From positions 2,666,001-2,730,000 of the forward strand of contig NZ_CP043959.1 in the NCBI RefSeq assembly GCF_008632955.1: a stretch of 64,000 bases of DNA, given 5' to 3'. Numbering within the stretch: position 1 is the first letter of the stretch; each line of letters starts with the position of its first letter. Made by a program: the position numbers and the translations under genes. The notes below the pieces were generated by a model. The model saw only the letters and a list, made by a program, of their open reading frames with translations. It did not search any database and had not been told where the DNA came from. Source of the DNA: Streptomyces tendae. Lineage in GTDB: Bacteria > Actinomycetota > Actinomycetes > Streptomycetales > Streptomycetaceae. This document shows positions 27,086 through 35,884 of the stretch, piece after piece.

Positions 27086-28198
27086 GTGAGCGGGGCCGGG
27101 GGGCAGGGCGGGTCGTCCATGCCGGACGAGGAGTGGGAGCGGTTCCTGCGCGAGTCGGTGGACGGAGCGGGCGACGCGCCCGTGGAGCCGTCCGCGCGCG
27201 CCCGCGAGGTGCAGGCACGGCTGCGGAAGGGCGGCGGGCGGCCGGAGGGGTGGCGTACCTACACGCCGGCCACGCGCGGGCGCCGGACCGGCTGGTACGT
27301 GACCGGGCTGGTCGCGGCCGTCGCACTGGTCCTCGTGGCGTTGTTCCCGCAGCAGATCGTCGGATGGTTCGGCGGCGACGGCGGCGACCCGGCCGGGGCG
27401 CCCGTGGCCGCCGAGTCGGAGCGGCCCACCGCGGCCCCCGGCCCTGAGCGGGCCCTGCGCCCCACGCCCGACGAGCCGTTCCGCGGCTCGCCCGCCGCCC
27501 GCTGGGCCGACGGAGCCGACGGGATCACGGTGCCGGCGGCCAGGGCCACCGGCTGGATGGACGCAGCCCAGGTCGAGCGGGCGCTGCGGCGGAGCAAGGA
27601 GTTCATGGTGGCCGCCGGCCTCGACTCCGGTGTGCTGCGCGGGAAGCGTCCTGAGCGGGCGACCGCGCTGCTGAATCCGCATCAGCGGGACGTGCGGGAG
27701 TATCTGCGCGCCGCGCTGTCGTCGGCGACGCCCACCGAGGAGACGGACCCGCTGCTGCTGTTCAGCCGCTTCCGCCCGGACCAGGCCGAACTGGTCGGCG
27801 ACGTCGTCAAGACGCGCGGCCGGCTCACCTACCGCGAGGGTGAGCGGGGCGCCGTCGAGGTCACGGCGGACGTCACCTTCGTCTACCCGGTCACCCCGGC
27901 GGCCGGTGACGGCGGGGCGGACGCGGAAGTGGTCCGTACGATCGTCCGGCGCGAGGTGGTGATGAGCTGGGACGACCCGTCCAAGGTCATCACCGAACCG
28001 GACACGATGTCGCTCGTGTCGTACTCGCTGGACCTGACCAACGGCGGGTGCTCCGGCCCGACCGGCTACTTCGATCCCCCCTTCGGCAGGGCCGACGAGC
28101 AGCCCGCCGACGAGGCCCTGCTCGACCCGTACGACCGCAGCGAGCCCGTCGGCACGGCGACCGGGGCCGACGGCTGCGTGACCGCGACCCGCTCCTAG
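27086..28198 (+). CDS. Single-pass membrane-anchored protein, unknown function
   Basis: The 370-residue protein has an acidic cytoplasmic N-terminus (PDEEWERFLRESV), one transmembrane helix at about residues 70-88 (VTGLVAAVALVLVALFP), an Ala/Pro/Glu-rich linker and an extracytoplasmic domain of about 230 residues (QVERALRRSKEFMVAAGLDSGVL ... SYSLDLTNGGCSGPTGYFDPPF) with two Cys. GTG 27086 follows GAAGGGGG. The family is recurrent in Streptomyces but I do not recognise a function. Its stop overlaps the stop of the convergent methyltransferase gene by 4 nt. Confidence 0.85.
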   Translation: MSGAGGQGGSSMPDEEWERFLRESVDGAGDAPVEPSARAREVQARLRKGGGRPEGWRTYTPATRGRRTGWYVTGLVAAVALVLVALFPQQIVGWFGGDGGDPAGAPVAAESERPTAAPGPERALRPTPDEPFRGSPAARWADGADGITVPAARATGWMDAAQVERALRRSKEFMVAAGLDSGVLRGKRPERATALLNPHQRDVREYLRAALSSATPTEETDPLLLFSRFRPDQAELVGDVVKTRGRLTYREGERGAVEVTADVTFVYPVTPAAGDGGADAEVVRTIVRREVVMSWDDPSKVITEPDTMSLVSYSLDLTNGGCSGPTGYFDPPFGRADEQPADEALLDPYDRSEPVGTATGADGCVTATRS

Positions 28199-28956
28199 GC
28201 CGTCCGGCGGGGGCCGCCCCTCGTCGTGTCGGCGGGCGCCGGGGCCGGGGGCCGGAGGGCCGCGAAGGTGCGGGTGGGCGTGGACCACTGGTCCTCCGGG
28301 TGCCAGCCGCGCGCCCGTGCGTGGCGCAGCAGCGCCGGGGTGCCGAGGCGGGCCCAGGGGAAGAGCTCGCCGGGGCTGCCGTGGGCGTCGGTGACCTGGA
28401 CCAAGATCCGTTCGTCCACCTCCGGGTCCGGCACCGTCTCGGCGATCAGCAGACCCCCCGCCGTGAGGACCCGGGCCAGCCGGTCCAGCAGCGCGGCCGG
28501 GTCACCGCCGATGCCGATGTTGCCGTCCATCAGCAGGGCCGTGTCCCAGCACCCGGTGCCGGGCAGCGGGCCGAAGACCGAGGCAGGCACCGCCTGCCCG
28601 CCGCGCCGGACGGTGTGCGCGACCGCGGCCTCGCTGACGTCGATGCCGAGAACCCGGCGTCCCCGCGCGCCGAGCGCGGCCACCAGCCGTCCGGGGCCGC
28701 AGCCCACGTCCAGCACCGCGCCCTCGCAGCGTTCCAGCACCTCCAGGTCGGCCGCGTCCGGCTCCGCGCACCAGCGCTCCACGTCCAGCGGCAGCAGCCG
28801 CCCGTCGGAACGGCGCAGGAACAGCGGGCCCCGCCCGGCGCGCAGGGCGTCGGCGTAGGGGTCCGCCGACCAGGCGCGGTCCGCGGCCGGGACCGCCCGG
28901 CCGGTCGTGCGCCGCGGTCCGAGGCGGGGCGTCGTCGCCACCCGTGCCCCGCTCAC
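28195..28956 (-). CDS. Class I SAM-dependent methyltransferase
   Basis: The 253-residue protein has motif I VLDVGCGPGRLVAAL, an acidic strand-2 end VLGIDVSE and the later LTAGGLLIAET. The N-terminal region (PLFLRRSDGRLLPLDVERW) precedes the Rossmann core. GTG 28956 overlaps the stop of the DUF2064 gene as GTGA, so the two are coupled. The substrate is not known; membership in a GT2-DUF2064-methyltransferase operon suggests a sugar or glycolipid intermediate. Confidence 0.88.
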   Translation of the reverse strand: MSGARVATTPRLGPRRTTGRAVPAADRAWSADPYADALRAGRGPLFLRRSDGRLLPLDVERWCAEPDAADLEVLERCEGAVLDVGCGPGRLVAALGARGRRVLGIDVSEAAVAHTVRRGGQAVPASVFGPLPGTGCWDTALLMDGNIGIGGDPAALLDRLARVLTAGGLLIAETVPDPEVDERILVQVTDAHGSPGELFPWARLGTPALLRHARARGWHPEDQWSTPTRTFAALRPPAPAPADTTRGGPRRTA

Positions 28957-29573
28957 CGGCGGGCCGCCGTCAGCTCGGCCAGCACCGTGGCGAACCGGCC
29001 GCCCGGCGCCGCACCGGCGACGGCCGCCGCGTCCCGGGCCGTGTCGACGTCCCGCAGCAACGGCAGGTCCCGTACCCGTAGGCCGTCCAGCCGCCGCCGC
29101 TGCGCGGCCCCGGTGTCCGGCCGTGACATGGGCACCCCGCGCAGCAGCGCGGGGTCGGGTGCGGCCAGGCCCAGCGCCCAGAAGCCGCCGTCCGCGGCCG
29201 GGCCGAACCAGGCGTCGCACTCCGCGAAGTCCACGGTGAGCAGTTCCGGCGTCACCTGCGGGGTGTCCATGCCGATGAGCAGCGCGGGCCCGTCGCACCC
29301 GGCGAACGCGGCGGCCAGCCGCTCGTCGAGCCCGCCCCGGCCCTGCGGAACGACCTCGACGCCGGCCGGCAGCCACGGCCCCGGCGCCCCGTCCAGCACC
29401 AGCACCCGGCGTCCCGCGGGCGTGCGGGCGACCACGTCCAGGGTGTCCGCGAGCGCGGCCTCGGCGAGCGCCGCCGCCTCCTCGGGCGTGAACGGCGGGG
29501 TCAGCCGGGTCTTCACCCGGCCCGGCCGGGGCTCCTTGGCGATGACGAGCAGCGTGACCGCGGACGACCTCAC
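28953..29573 (-). CDS. DUF2064 / TIGR04282-type GT-A-fold transferase
   Basis: The 206-residue protein opens with LLVIAKEPRPGRVKTRLTP, diagnostic of the TIGR04282/DUF2064 family of nucleotidyltransferase/glycosyltransferase-fold proteins, followed by LLIGMDTPQVTPELL and the phosphate-site stretch GPAADGGFWALGL. The family name arsenosugar biosynthesis glycosyltransferase reflects one context only; no arsenic genes are near. GTG 29573 overlaps the upstream GT2 stop as GTGA. It likely makes or transfers an activated sugar in the same pathway as the two flanking genes. Confidence 0.88.
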   Translation of the reverse strand: MRSSAVTLLVIAKEPRPGRVKTRLTPPFTPEEAAALAEAALADTLDVVARTPAGRRVLVLDGAPGPWLPAGVEVVPQGRGGLDERLAAAFAGCDGPALLIGMDTPQVTPELLTVDFAECDAWFGPAADGGFWALGLAAPDPALLRGVPMSRPDTGAAQRRRLDGLRVRDLPLLRDVDTARDAAAVAGAAPGGRFATVLAELTAARR

Positions 29574-30286
29574 GAGGCCACCCCCTCGCGCGCGGCGGGC
29601 TCCTGGAGCACCCGGCTCATGTCCCGCACCGCCTGGAAGGTGCCGCGCCAGGTGCCGGTCACCTTGGAGGCGCCGGTGCGCGGCGTGTACGGCACGTCGT
29701 GCTCGATGACCCGCCACCCGGCGTCGGCGGCCCGCACCACCATCTGCAGCGGGTAGCCGCTGCGCCGGTCGGTCAGGTCCAGGGCGAGCAGTTCCTCGCG
29801 CCGGGCCGCCCGCAGCGGGCCGAGGTCACGCAGCCGCAGTCCGGTGCGGCGGCGCAGCAGCCGGGCCAGGGCGACGTTGCCGGCCCGGGCATGCAGCGGC
29901 CAGGCGCCCCGCCCTCGCGGCCGGCGCCGGCCCAGGACCAGGTCGGCCGTGCCGGAAGCGACCTCGTGGACGAACGGCACCAGGTCCGCCGGGTCCAGCG
30001 AGGCGTCGCAGTCGCAGAAGCAGACGATGTCGGCCGTGGCGGCGCTCAGGCCGGTGTGGCACGCGGCGCCGAAACCGCGCCGCGCCTCGTGCACGACGGT
30101 GGCGCCGAGCTCACGGGCGACGCGGTCGGAGCCGTCCGTGGAGCCGTTGTCGACGACGAGCGCGCGCCAGCCGGGCGGGATCCGCCGCAGTACCCACGGC
30201 AGCGCCGCGGCCTCGTCGAGACAGGGAAGGACGACGTCCACGGACGCCGGGCCCGGTGGTTCCGGGGAGGAGGGGGAGGAGGTCAC
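29570..30286 (-). CDS. Family 2 glycosyltransferase
   Basis: The 238-residue GT2 protein (DPM1-like) has VDVVLPCLDEAAALPWVL, VDNGSTDGSDRVA and CFCDCDASLDP (the DxD-equivalent). No membrane helix is present, unlike many polyprenol-phosphate glycosyltransferases. First gene of a tight operon GT2-DUF2064-methyltransferase with 4-nt overlaps. Start GTG 30286 is preferred; GTG 30295 is an alternative. It is divergent from the two-component regulator at 30400 with about 113 nt between, implying regulatory linkage. Confidence 0.9.
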   Translation of the reverse strand: MTSSPSSPEPPGPASVDVVLPCLDEAAALPWVLRRIPPGWRALVVDNGSTDGSDRVARELGATVVHEARRGFGAACHTGLSAATADIVCFCDCDASLDPADLVPFVHEVASGTADLVLGRRRPRGRGAWPLHARAGNVALARLLRRRTGLRLRDLGPLRAARREELLALDLTDRRSGYPLQMVVRAADAGWRVIEHDVPYTPRTGASKVTGTWRGTFQAVRDMSRVLQEPAAREGVAS

Positions 30287-30399
30287 GGCTCTCACCCTAC
30301 GAACGCCAAACGGGCATTCCGGGCAACGCCTCCTTACGAAACACGGACGTCGGCGCCCGCCCGGCCGGTTCGCGCGCGCCGGGTGCGAGGCTGGACGGC

Positions 30400-31119
30400 A
30401 TGGATCAGCCACCACCGAGCGGCGAGGCCGGAGCCCGGGTCCTCGTCGTCGACGACGACCCCACCGTCGCCGAGATCGTCACGGGCTACCTGGACCGCGC
30501 CGGCTACGTCGTCGACCGGGCCGGCGACGGCCCCGACGCGCTCGCCCGCGCCGCCGCCCACTGGCCCGACCTGGTCGTCCTCGACCTCATGCTGCCCGGC
30601 ATGGACGGGCTGGAGGTGTGCCGCAGGATGCGCGGACAGGGGCCGGTGCCGGTCATCATGCTCACCGCGCGCGGTGACGAGGACGACCGCATCCTCGGCC
30701 TGGAGGTCGGCGCCGACGACTACGTCACCAAGCCGTTCAGCCCGCGCGAGCTGGTCCTGCGCGTCGAGTCCGTGCTGCGCCGCACCCGTCCCGGGCCGGC
30801 CGCGGCCGGGCTGCTGGGCGCCGTCGGCCTCACCGTCGACCCCGCCGCCCGCCGGGCCACCAAGCGCGGCGCCGAACTCGCCCTCACGATCCGCGAGTTC
30901 GACCTCCTCGCGTTCCTCCTGGCCCATCCGGGGCGGGCGTTCGCGAGGGAGGAGCTGATGCGGGAGGTGTGGGGCTGGGACTTCGGCGACCTGTCCACCG
31001 TGACCGTCCATGTACGGCGGCTGCGCGGCAAGGTCGAGGACGACCCGGCGCGGCCCCGGCTGATCCAGACCGTGTGGGGCGTCGGCTACCGCTTCGACCC
31101 CGCGACCGGGGAGGCGTGA
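30400..31119 (+). CDS. OmpR/PhoB-type response regulator
   Basis: The 239-residue protein has a receiver domain (VLVVDDDPTVAEIV; phospho-acceptor Asp in VVLDLMLPGMDG; Lys in YVTKPFSP) and a winged-helix DNA-binding domain (IREFDLLAFLL, VTVHVRRLRGKVEDDP, VWGVGYRFDP). It is paired with the histidine kinase that begins 3 nt after its stop. Its target is unknown; the divergent GT2 operon is the obvious candidate. Confidence 0.94.
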   Translation: MDQPPPSGEAGARVLVVDDDPTVAEIVTGYLDRAGYVVDRAGDGPDALARAAAHWPDLVVLDLMLPGMDGLEVCRRMRGQGPVPVIMLTARGDEDDRILGLEVGADDYVTKPFSPRELVLRVESVLRRTRPGPAAAGLLGAVGLTVDPAARRATKRGAELALTIREFDLLAFLLAHPGRAFAREELMREVWGWDFGDLSTVTVHVRRLRGKVEDDPARPRLIQTVWGVGYRFDPATGEA

Positions 31120-31121
31120 CG

Positions 31122-32234
31122 ATGCGGGACACCCTGCTCATCGCCCTGTTCGCGTTCCTCGGCGCCACCTCGGCCGGCGTGCTCGGCGCGGGCGTGCTGC
31201 TGCTGATCCGGCGCCGGTCGCTGACGGCGCACCTCGCGGTCGTCGCCGCGGTCGCGGTCGCCGCGATGCTCGCCGGCACGCTGGCCGTCGCGCGGGCGAT
31301 GTTCCTCTCGTCGCACGACCTCAGCGTGGTGACCACGGTCGTCGCCATGGCCGCCGTGGTCTCCCTGGTCACCGCGCTGCTGCTGGGGCGGTGGGTCGTC
31401 GCCCGCAGCCGGGAACTCGCGCTCGCCGCCCGGTCCTTCGGGGACGGCGGAGAGTTCGCCGCGCCGGACGGGCCGGCCACCGCCGAACTCGCGGCGCTGA
31501 GCCGGGAGCTGGAGGCCACCAGCGTGCGGCTCGCCCAGTCACGGGACCGGGAGCGGGCGCTCGAGTCCTCCCGGCGCGAACTCGTCGCCTGGATCTCCCA
31601 CGACCTGCGCACCCCGCTCGCCGGGCTGCGCGCCATGGCCGAGGCGCTGGAGGACGGCGTCGCCGCGGAACCCGACCGCTACCTGCGGCAGATCCGCACC
31701 GAGGTGGAGCGCCTCAACGACATGGTCGGCGACCTGTTCGAGCTGTCCCGCATCCACGCGGGGACGCTGAAGCTGTCCCCCGCCCGGATCAGCCTCTACG
31801 ACCTGGTCGGCGACGCCCTCGCCGGCGCGGATCCGCTCGCCCGCGAGCACGGCGTACGGCTGGTGGGCCACGGGGTCGAACCGGTGCCGGTGGAGGTGGA
31901 CGGGCGGGAGATGAGCCGGGTGCTGGGCAATCTCCTGGTCAACGCGATTCGCCGGACTCCGGCGGACGGCACGGTGGCGGTGGCCGCGCGGCGGTCGTCC
32001 GAGGGGGCGGTGGTGGTGTCCGTGACGGACGGGTGCGGGGGCATTCCGGAGGAGGACCTGCCGCGGGTGTTCGACACGGGGTGGCGGGGGACGCATGCGC
32101 GGACGCCTCCGGCGGGGGCGGGACTCGGGCTTGCGATCGTGCGGGGGATTGTCGAGGCGCACCGGGGTACGGCGTCCGTCCGTAATGTCAGGGGAGGGTG
32201 CCGGTTCGAGGTGACGTTGCCCGCGGAGGTCTGA
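31122..32234 (+). CDS. Sensor histidine kinase
   Basis: The 370-residue kinase has three N-terminal helices (LLIALFAFLGATSAGVLGAG, LAVVAAVAVAAMLAGTLAVA, VTTVVAMAAVVSLVTALLLG) with almost no extracytoplasmic loop, suggesting a membrane-sensing (intramembrane) input. The H-box is WISHDLRTPLAGL, followed by N-box LVNAIRRTPADG and G-boxes DGCGGIPEED and GAGLGLAIV. GGGGAGG lies 7 nt before ATG 31122. The last ~95 codons (from about 31930) use G-ending and even A/T-ending codons (ATT, CAT, CCT, CTT, AAT) unlike the C-rich upstream part. Confidence 0.93.
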   Translation: MRDTLLIALFAFLGATSAGVLGAGVLLLIRRRSLTAHLAVVAAVAVAAMLAGTLAVARAMFLSSHDLSVVTTVVAMAAVVSLVTALLLGRWVVARSRELALAARSFGDGGEFAAPDGPATAELAALSRELEATSVRLAQSRDRERALESSRRELVAWISHDLRTPLAGLRAMAEALEDGVAAEPDRYLRQIRTEVERLNDMVGDLFELSRIHAGTLKLSPARISLYDLVGDALAGADPLAREHGVRLVGHGVEPVPVEVDGREMSRVLGNLLVNAIRRTPADGTVAVAARRSSEGAVVVSVTDGCGGIPEEDLPRVFDTGWRGTHARTPPAGAGLGLAIVRGIVEAHRGTASVRNVRGGCRFEVTLPAEV

Positions 32235-32241
32235 GGCGGGT

Positions 32242-32337
32242 GCGCAGTTCCCCGCGCCCCTGGAGGGCGTGTGCCCGTTGGGCTTGTTCGCCCGCGAGCG
32301 GGTGGGGCTGGCTTGGCGCGCAGTTCCCCGCGCCCCT
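32242..32337. repeat. Common Streptomyces intergenic repeat, two copies
   Basis: GCGCAGTTCCCCGCGCCCCT occurs perfectly at 32242-32261 and 32318-32337, between convergent genes. I recognise this as a dispersed intergenic element in many Streptomyces chromosomes, usually next to terminator hairpins. Confidence 0.8.
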
Positions 32338-32347
32338 TCGGGGGCGC
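32330..32347. terminator. UUCG-tetraloop hairpin between convergent genes
   Basis: GCGCCCC-TTCG-GGGGCGC is a perfect 7-bp stem capped by a UUCG loop, overlapping the second repeat copy. It lies between the histidine kinase stop (32234) and the convergent epimerase stop (32355), so can serve both. Confidence 0.75.
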
Positions 32348-32354
32348 CTTGGAG

Positions 32355-33356
32355 TCAGGTTTCTTGCAAGGGGGCCTGGGCGAACTCCCTCATGCCGTGC
32401 TCGAAGGTGATGTGCGGGGTCCAGCCGAGGTCGGTGCGTAGGCGGGTGGAGTCCGCGGTGATGTGGCGGACGTCGCCGAGGCGGTACTCACCGGTGACGA
32501 CGGGCTCCGGGCCGCCGCAGGCGTCGGCCAGGGCGCGGGCCATCTCGCCCACCGTGTGGGGCGTACCGCTGCCCGTGTTGTACGCCGTGAGGGCCCCGGC
32601 GGCCGCGTCCGCCTCCAGCGCCGTCACGTTGGCCGAGGCGACGTCCCGGACGTGGACGAAGTCCCGGCGCTGGCCGCCGTCCTCGAAGACCCGCGGGGCC
32701 TCGCCGCGGGCCAGGGCCGAGCGGAAGAAGGACGCGACCCCGGCGTACGGGGTGTCCCGGGGCATCCCCGGGCCGTACACGTTGTGGTAGCGCAGCGACA
32801 CCGCCGAGCCGCCCGTCGCGCGGGCCCACGCGGCGGCCAGGTGCTCCTGCGCCAGCTTGGTGGTGGCGTACACGTTGCGCGGGTCTACCGGGGCGTCCTC
32901 GCCGACCAGGCCCGGCTCCAGGGCGGCACCGCACACCGGGCACCGGGGCTCGAACCGTCCGGCCGCCAGGTCCTCCTCGGCACGCGGCCCCGGCCGCACC
33001 ACGCCGTGCCCGGCACAGACGTAACGGCCCTCGCCGTACACCACCATCGAGCCGGCCAGCACCAGCCGCCGTACGCCCGCGTCGGCCGTCGCGGCCAGCA
33101 GGACGGCCGTCCCCAGGTCGTTGCGGGAGACGTACTCCGGCGCGTCGCCGAAGCCCGTGCCGAGGCCGACCATCGCCGCCTGGTGGCAGACGGCGTCCAC
33201 CCCGTCGAGCGCCGCGCGCACCGCGCCCGGTGAGCGGACGTCCGCCCCCGGATCGGTACGGACGTCGAACACCACGGGTTCGTGCCCGCGCTCCCGCAGC
33301 GCCGTCACGACGGTGGACCCGATGAACCCGGCACCGCCGGTGACCAGTACACGCAT
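32355..33356 (-). CDS. NAD-dependent sugar epimerase/dehydratase (extended SDR)
   Basis: The 333-residue protein starts with MRVLVTGGAGFIGST and has the catalytic YATTK (Tyr-x3-Lys) and the downstream RYHNVYGPGMP typical of nucleotide-sugar epimerases. Between residues about 112 and 145 is an insertion with a CAGHG ... CPVCG cysteine pattern, possibly a small zinc site, as in dTDP-rhamnose 4-epimerase-like enzymes; that specific name is not secure. Convergent with the histidine kinase. It may supply an activated sugar for the GT2 operon, which is inference. Confidence 0.9.
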   Translation of the reverse strand: MRVLVTGGAGFIGSTVVTALRERGHEPVVFDVRTDPGADVRSPGAVRAALDGVDAVCHQAAMVGLGTGFGDAPEYVSRNDLGTAVLLAATADAGVRRLVLAGSMVVYGEGRYVCAGHGVVRPGPRAEEDLAAGRFEPRCPVCGAALEPGLVGEDAPVDPRNVYATTKLAQEHLAAAWARATGGSAVSLRYHNVYGPGMPRDTPYAGVASFFRSALARGEAPRVFEDGGQRRDFVHVRDVASANVTALEADAAAGALTAYNTGSGTPHTVGEMARALADACGGPEPVVTGEYRLGDVRHITADSTRLRTDLGWTPHITFEHGMREFAQAPLQET

Positions 33357-33459
33357 GCCCTCACGCTAAGCCCGCGCCCGACCCCGAACCGGCTCCACGC
33401 CCGGCACGTCACGGGTCCGTAAGACCCGTGGGCCGCCGGCCGGGTGGGCGCCCGGGACC

Positions 33460-34908
33460 TCAGCACACCCCTCGCAGCGGCAGCCGTACGGTGAAGACCG
33501 TCGCCCCCGGCCCGGCGGTCAGCGTGATGTCGCCGCCGTGGGCGCGGACCAGGGAGCGGGCGACCGACAGACCCAGGCCGCTGCCGCCACGGTCCCGGCT
33601 GCGGGCCTTGTCGACGCGGTGGAAGCGGTCGAAGACCCGCTCCCGGTCCTCCGCCGGGATGCCGGGGCCCGCGTCGGTGACCCGTACCAGGGCCGTGTCA
33701 CCGGAGACCGAGACCTCCACGGACACCGGGGTGCCGGCCGGGGTGTGCACGGCCGCGTTGGCCAGCAGGTTGTCCAGCACCTGCCGCACCCGCTGCGGAT
33801 CGAGCCGCAGCACCGGCGGGCCGGGGGCCCGGGCCGTGACCGTGAGCGGATGCGTCGGGCGCGCCGCCCGGAACGCGTCCGCGGCCTGCTGCACCAGCTC
33901 CGTCAGATCCGTGTCGGCCGTACGCAGCGGCGCCTCCGCCTCCGCCGCGTCCAGCCGGGCGAGCAGCAGCAGGTCGTCCAGCAGGACACCCATCCGCGCG
34001 GCCTCGGCCCGCAGCCGGGCCAGGTGCCGCTCCCGTTCGGCTGGCTCGTTCGCGGCGGCGTACTGGAACAGGTCCGCGTAGCCGCGCACCGACATCAGCG
34101 GGGTGCGCAGTTCGTGCGAGGCGTCCGCGACGAAGCGGCGCAGCCGCTGCTCGGCCTCCGCGCGGACCGCGAGCGAGTCGTCGATGTGCTCCAGCATCGT
34201 GTTGAACGCCGTGCGCAGTTCCGCCACCTCACGCCCGCCGTCGCGTCCGTCCGCGCGCAGCGGCAGCCGGGCCGCCGACTCGGTCAGGTCGTGCGAGGCG
34301 ATGCCGTGCGCGGTGTGCGCCATGTCGCTCAGCGGTTTCAGCCCGCGCCGCAGCATCCGCCGTCCGAACACCACCAGCGCCGCCAGCGCGAGCGCGAACA
34401 CCACGACCTGCACGGTGACCAGCCGTTCGACGGTCTTCTCGACGTCCTCCACGGGAGCGGCGCTCACCAGCACCACTCCCGGCTCCACCTCGCAGCCACG
34501 CAGCCGGTACGTGCCCTCCCCGTCGATCCGCGCGGTGCGCATCAGTTCCGTGTCGGAGTGCGCCATGGCCCGCGCGAGGTCGGCGAGCGGCCCGGTGTCC
34601 GCGGGTACGTCGGCGGGCCGGCGCAGACGGACCGCGTCGCCGGTGACGTCGTACACCGCCGTGTACCAGCCGTAGTACGGCTTGCGCCGCACCGTGCCGT
34701 GCGCCGCCGCGTCCTTGGCCTGCACGGTCTGGATCAGCTTCAGCTGGTCGCCGAGCTGCCGCTCGAGGTAGTCCCGCATGTAGGCGGTGAGCGCCGTGCC
34801 GACGACCGCGAACACCGCGAGGGACAGCACCCCGAGGCCCAGCGCCAGCCGGGTGCCCAGCCGCATCCGCCGGTGGGCGTCCCGCAGCCGCCGGGCCGCC
34901 GCCCTCAC
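33460..34908 (-). CDS. Sensor histidine kinase (HAMP, MprB/TcrY type)
   Basis: The 482-residue kinase has two membrane helices (LALGLGVLSLAVFAVVGTAL near 20-40 and VVVFALALAALVVFG near 165-180) flanking an extracytoplasmic sensor domain. Then come HAMP, H-box FVADASHELRTPLMSVRG, N-box LDNLLANAAVHTPAG, G1 VTDAGPGIPAEDRERVFDRF and G2 GGSGLGLSVARSLV. GTG 34908 overlaps the response-regulator stop as GTGA. Signal unknown. Confidence 0.94.
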   Translation of the reverse strand: MRAAARRLRDAHRRMRLGTRLALGLGVLSLAVFAVVGTALTAYMRDYLERQLGDQLKLIQTVQAKDAAAHGTVRRKPYYGWYTAVYDVTGDAVRLRRPADVPADTGPLADLARAMAHSDTELMRTARIDGEGTYRLRGCEVEPGVVLVSAAPVEDVEKTVERLVTVQVVVFALALAALVVFGRRMLRRGLKPLSDMAHTAHGIASHDLTESAARLPLRADGRDGGREVAELRTAFNTMLEHIDDSLAVRAEAEQRLRRFVADASHELRTPLMSVRGYADLFQYAAANEPAERERHLARLRAEAARMGVLLDDLLLLARLDAAEAEAPLRTADTDLTELVQQAADAFRAARPTHPLTVTARAPGPPVLRLDPQRVRQVLDNLLANAAVHTPAGTPVSVEVSVSGDTALVRVTDAGPGIPAEDRERVFDRFHRVDKARSRDRGGSGLGLSVARSLVRAHGGDITLTAGPGATVFTVRLPLRGVC

Positions 34909-35594
34909 TCCGCCGCCTGCCGGATCACGTACCCGAAGCCCCGCACGGTCCGGATCAGCGGCGCGCCGGTGGCGTCCAGCTTGCGCCGCAGCCGGCTGAC
35001 CACCAGCTCCACCACGTTCGCCCGGCCGCCGAAGCCGTACTCCCACACGTGGTCGAGGATCTGCGCCTTCGTCAGCACGGTCGGCGAGCGGCGCATCAGA
35101 TAGCGCAGCACCTCGTACTCGGTCGGGGTGAGCGCCAGCAGGTGCTCGCCCCGCCGCACCTCCCGGGTGTCCTCGTCCAGCGACAGGTCCCCCACCCGCA
35201 GCACCGACCGCCGGAAGTCCGGGCCCGCGCTGCGCCGCAGCACCGTACGCAGCCGCGCCATCAGCTCCTCCACGGCGAACGGCTTGACCAGGTAGTCGTC
35301 GCCGCCCCGGGTCAGCCCGGCCACCCGGTCGGCGACCCCGTCCCGGGCGGTGAGGAACACCACCGGCACCATCCGCCCCGAGCTGCGCAGCCCGTCCAGC
35401 ACCCCGAAGCCGTCGACGTCCGGCAGCATCAGGTCCAGCACCACGATGTCCGGGCGGAACGCGGCGGCGCGGCGCAGCGCCTCCTCGCCCGAGTGGGCGG
35501 TGACCGCCTCCCAGCCCTCGTACCGGGCGACCGTCGCCACCAGGTCGGCTATCGGAGGGTCGTCGTCCACCACGAGTACGCGCACTCTGTCCAC
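34905..35594 (-). CDS. OmpR-type response regulator
   Basis: The 229-residue regulator has a receiver domain (VLVVDDDPPIADLVA; Asp in VVLDLMLPDVDGFG; Lys in YLVKPFAVEEL) and a winged-helix output (LTPTEYEVLRYLM, ANVVELVVSRLRRKLD, VRGFGYVIR). GTG 35594 is chosen; GTG 35585 is possible. Coupled to the kinase gene by a GTGA overlap. Resembles the TcrA/MprA class. Confidence 0.94.
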   Translation of the reverse strand: MDRVRVLVVDDDPPIADLVATVARYEGWEAVTAHSGEEALRRAAAFRPDIVVLDLMLPDVDGFGVLDGLRSSGRMVPVVFLTARDGVADRVAGLTRGGDDYLVKPFAVEELMARLRTVLRRSAGPDFRRSVLRVGDLSLDEDTREVRRGEHLLALTPTEYEVLRYLMRRSPTVLTKAQILDHVWEYGFGGRANVVELVVSRLRRKLDATGAPLIRTVRGFGYVIRQAAE

Positions 35595-35884
35595 GGGCCC
35601 ATACTGCGGCACGGCACCGCCCGCGCCCGAGGCCCCCGCACGACCGGAGCCTGATCGACAGCGAACCGACAGCCGGCCGACAGGGTGCGGGCGGCGGCCC
35701 GTGCGGAGCAGGTGGTTTGGCCCGCCGGGTTCCGGGCAGGTGCGGCCCTGGCCCTCGGCCGCCCCCGCCGCCGGGGTCCCGTGACCCCGGGGGTGTCGTC
35801 GGTGCCGCCGTCTACACTCGACCGGCACGCGGCGCGGTCGACCCCGGCCGACCATCCTCAGCCACCCGAAGGGCAAGCGGCGTC
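35595..35884. other. 290-nt divergent region between response regulator and OpuC operon
   Basis: Must hold promoters for both the two-component pair and the osmoprotectant operon. No clear -10/-35 pair or operator palindrome is obvious by eye, and no gene is seen. Confidence 0.35.

Noticed and set aside
28953-29573. Arsenosugar biosynthesis assignment for the DUF2064 gene
   Set aside because: No arsenic methylation or radical-SAM arsenosugar genes are nearby; the name is only inherited from the family.
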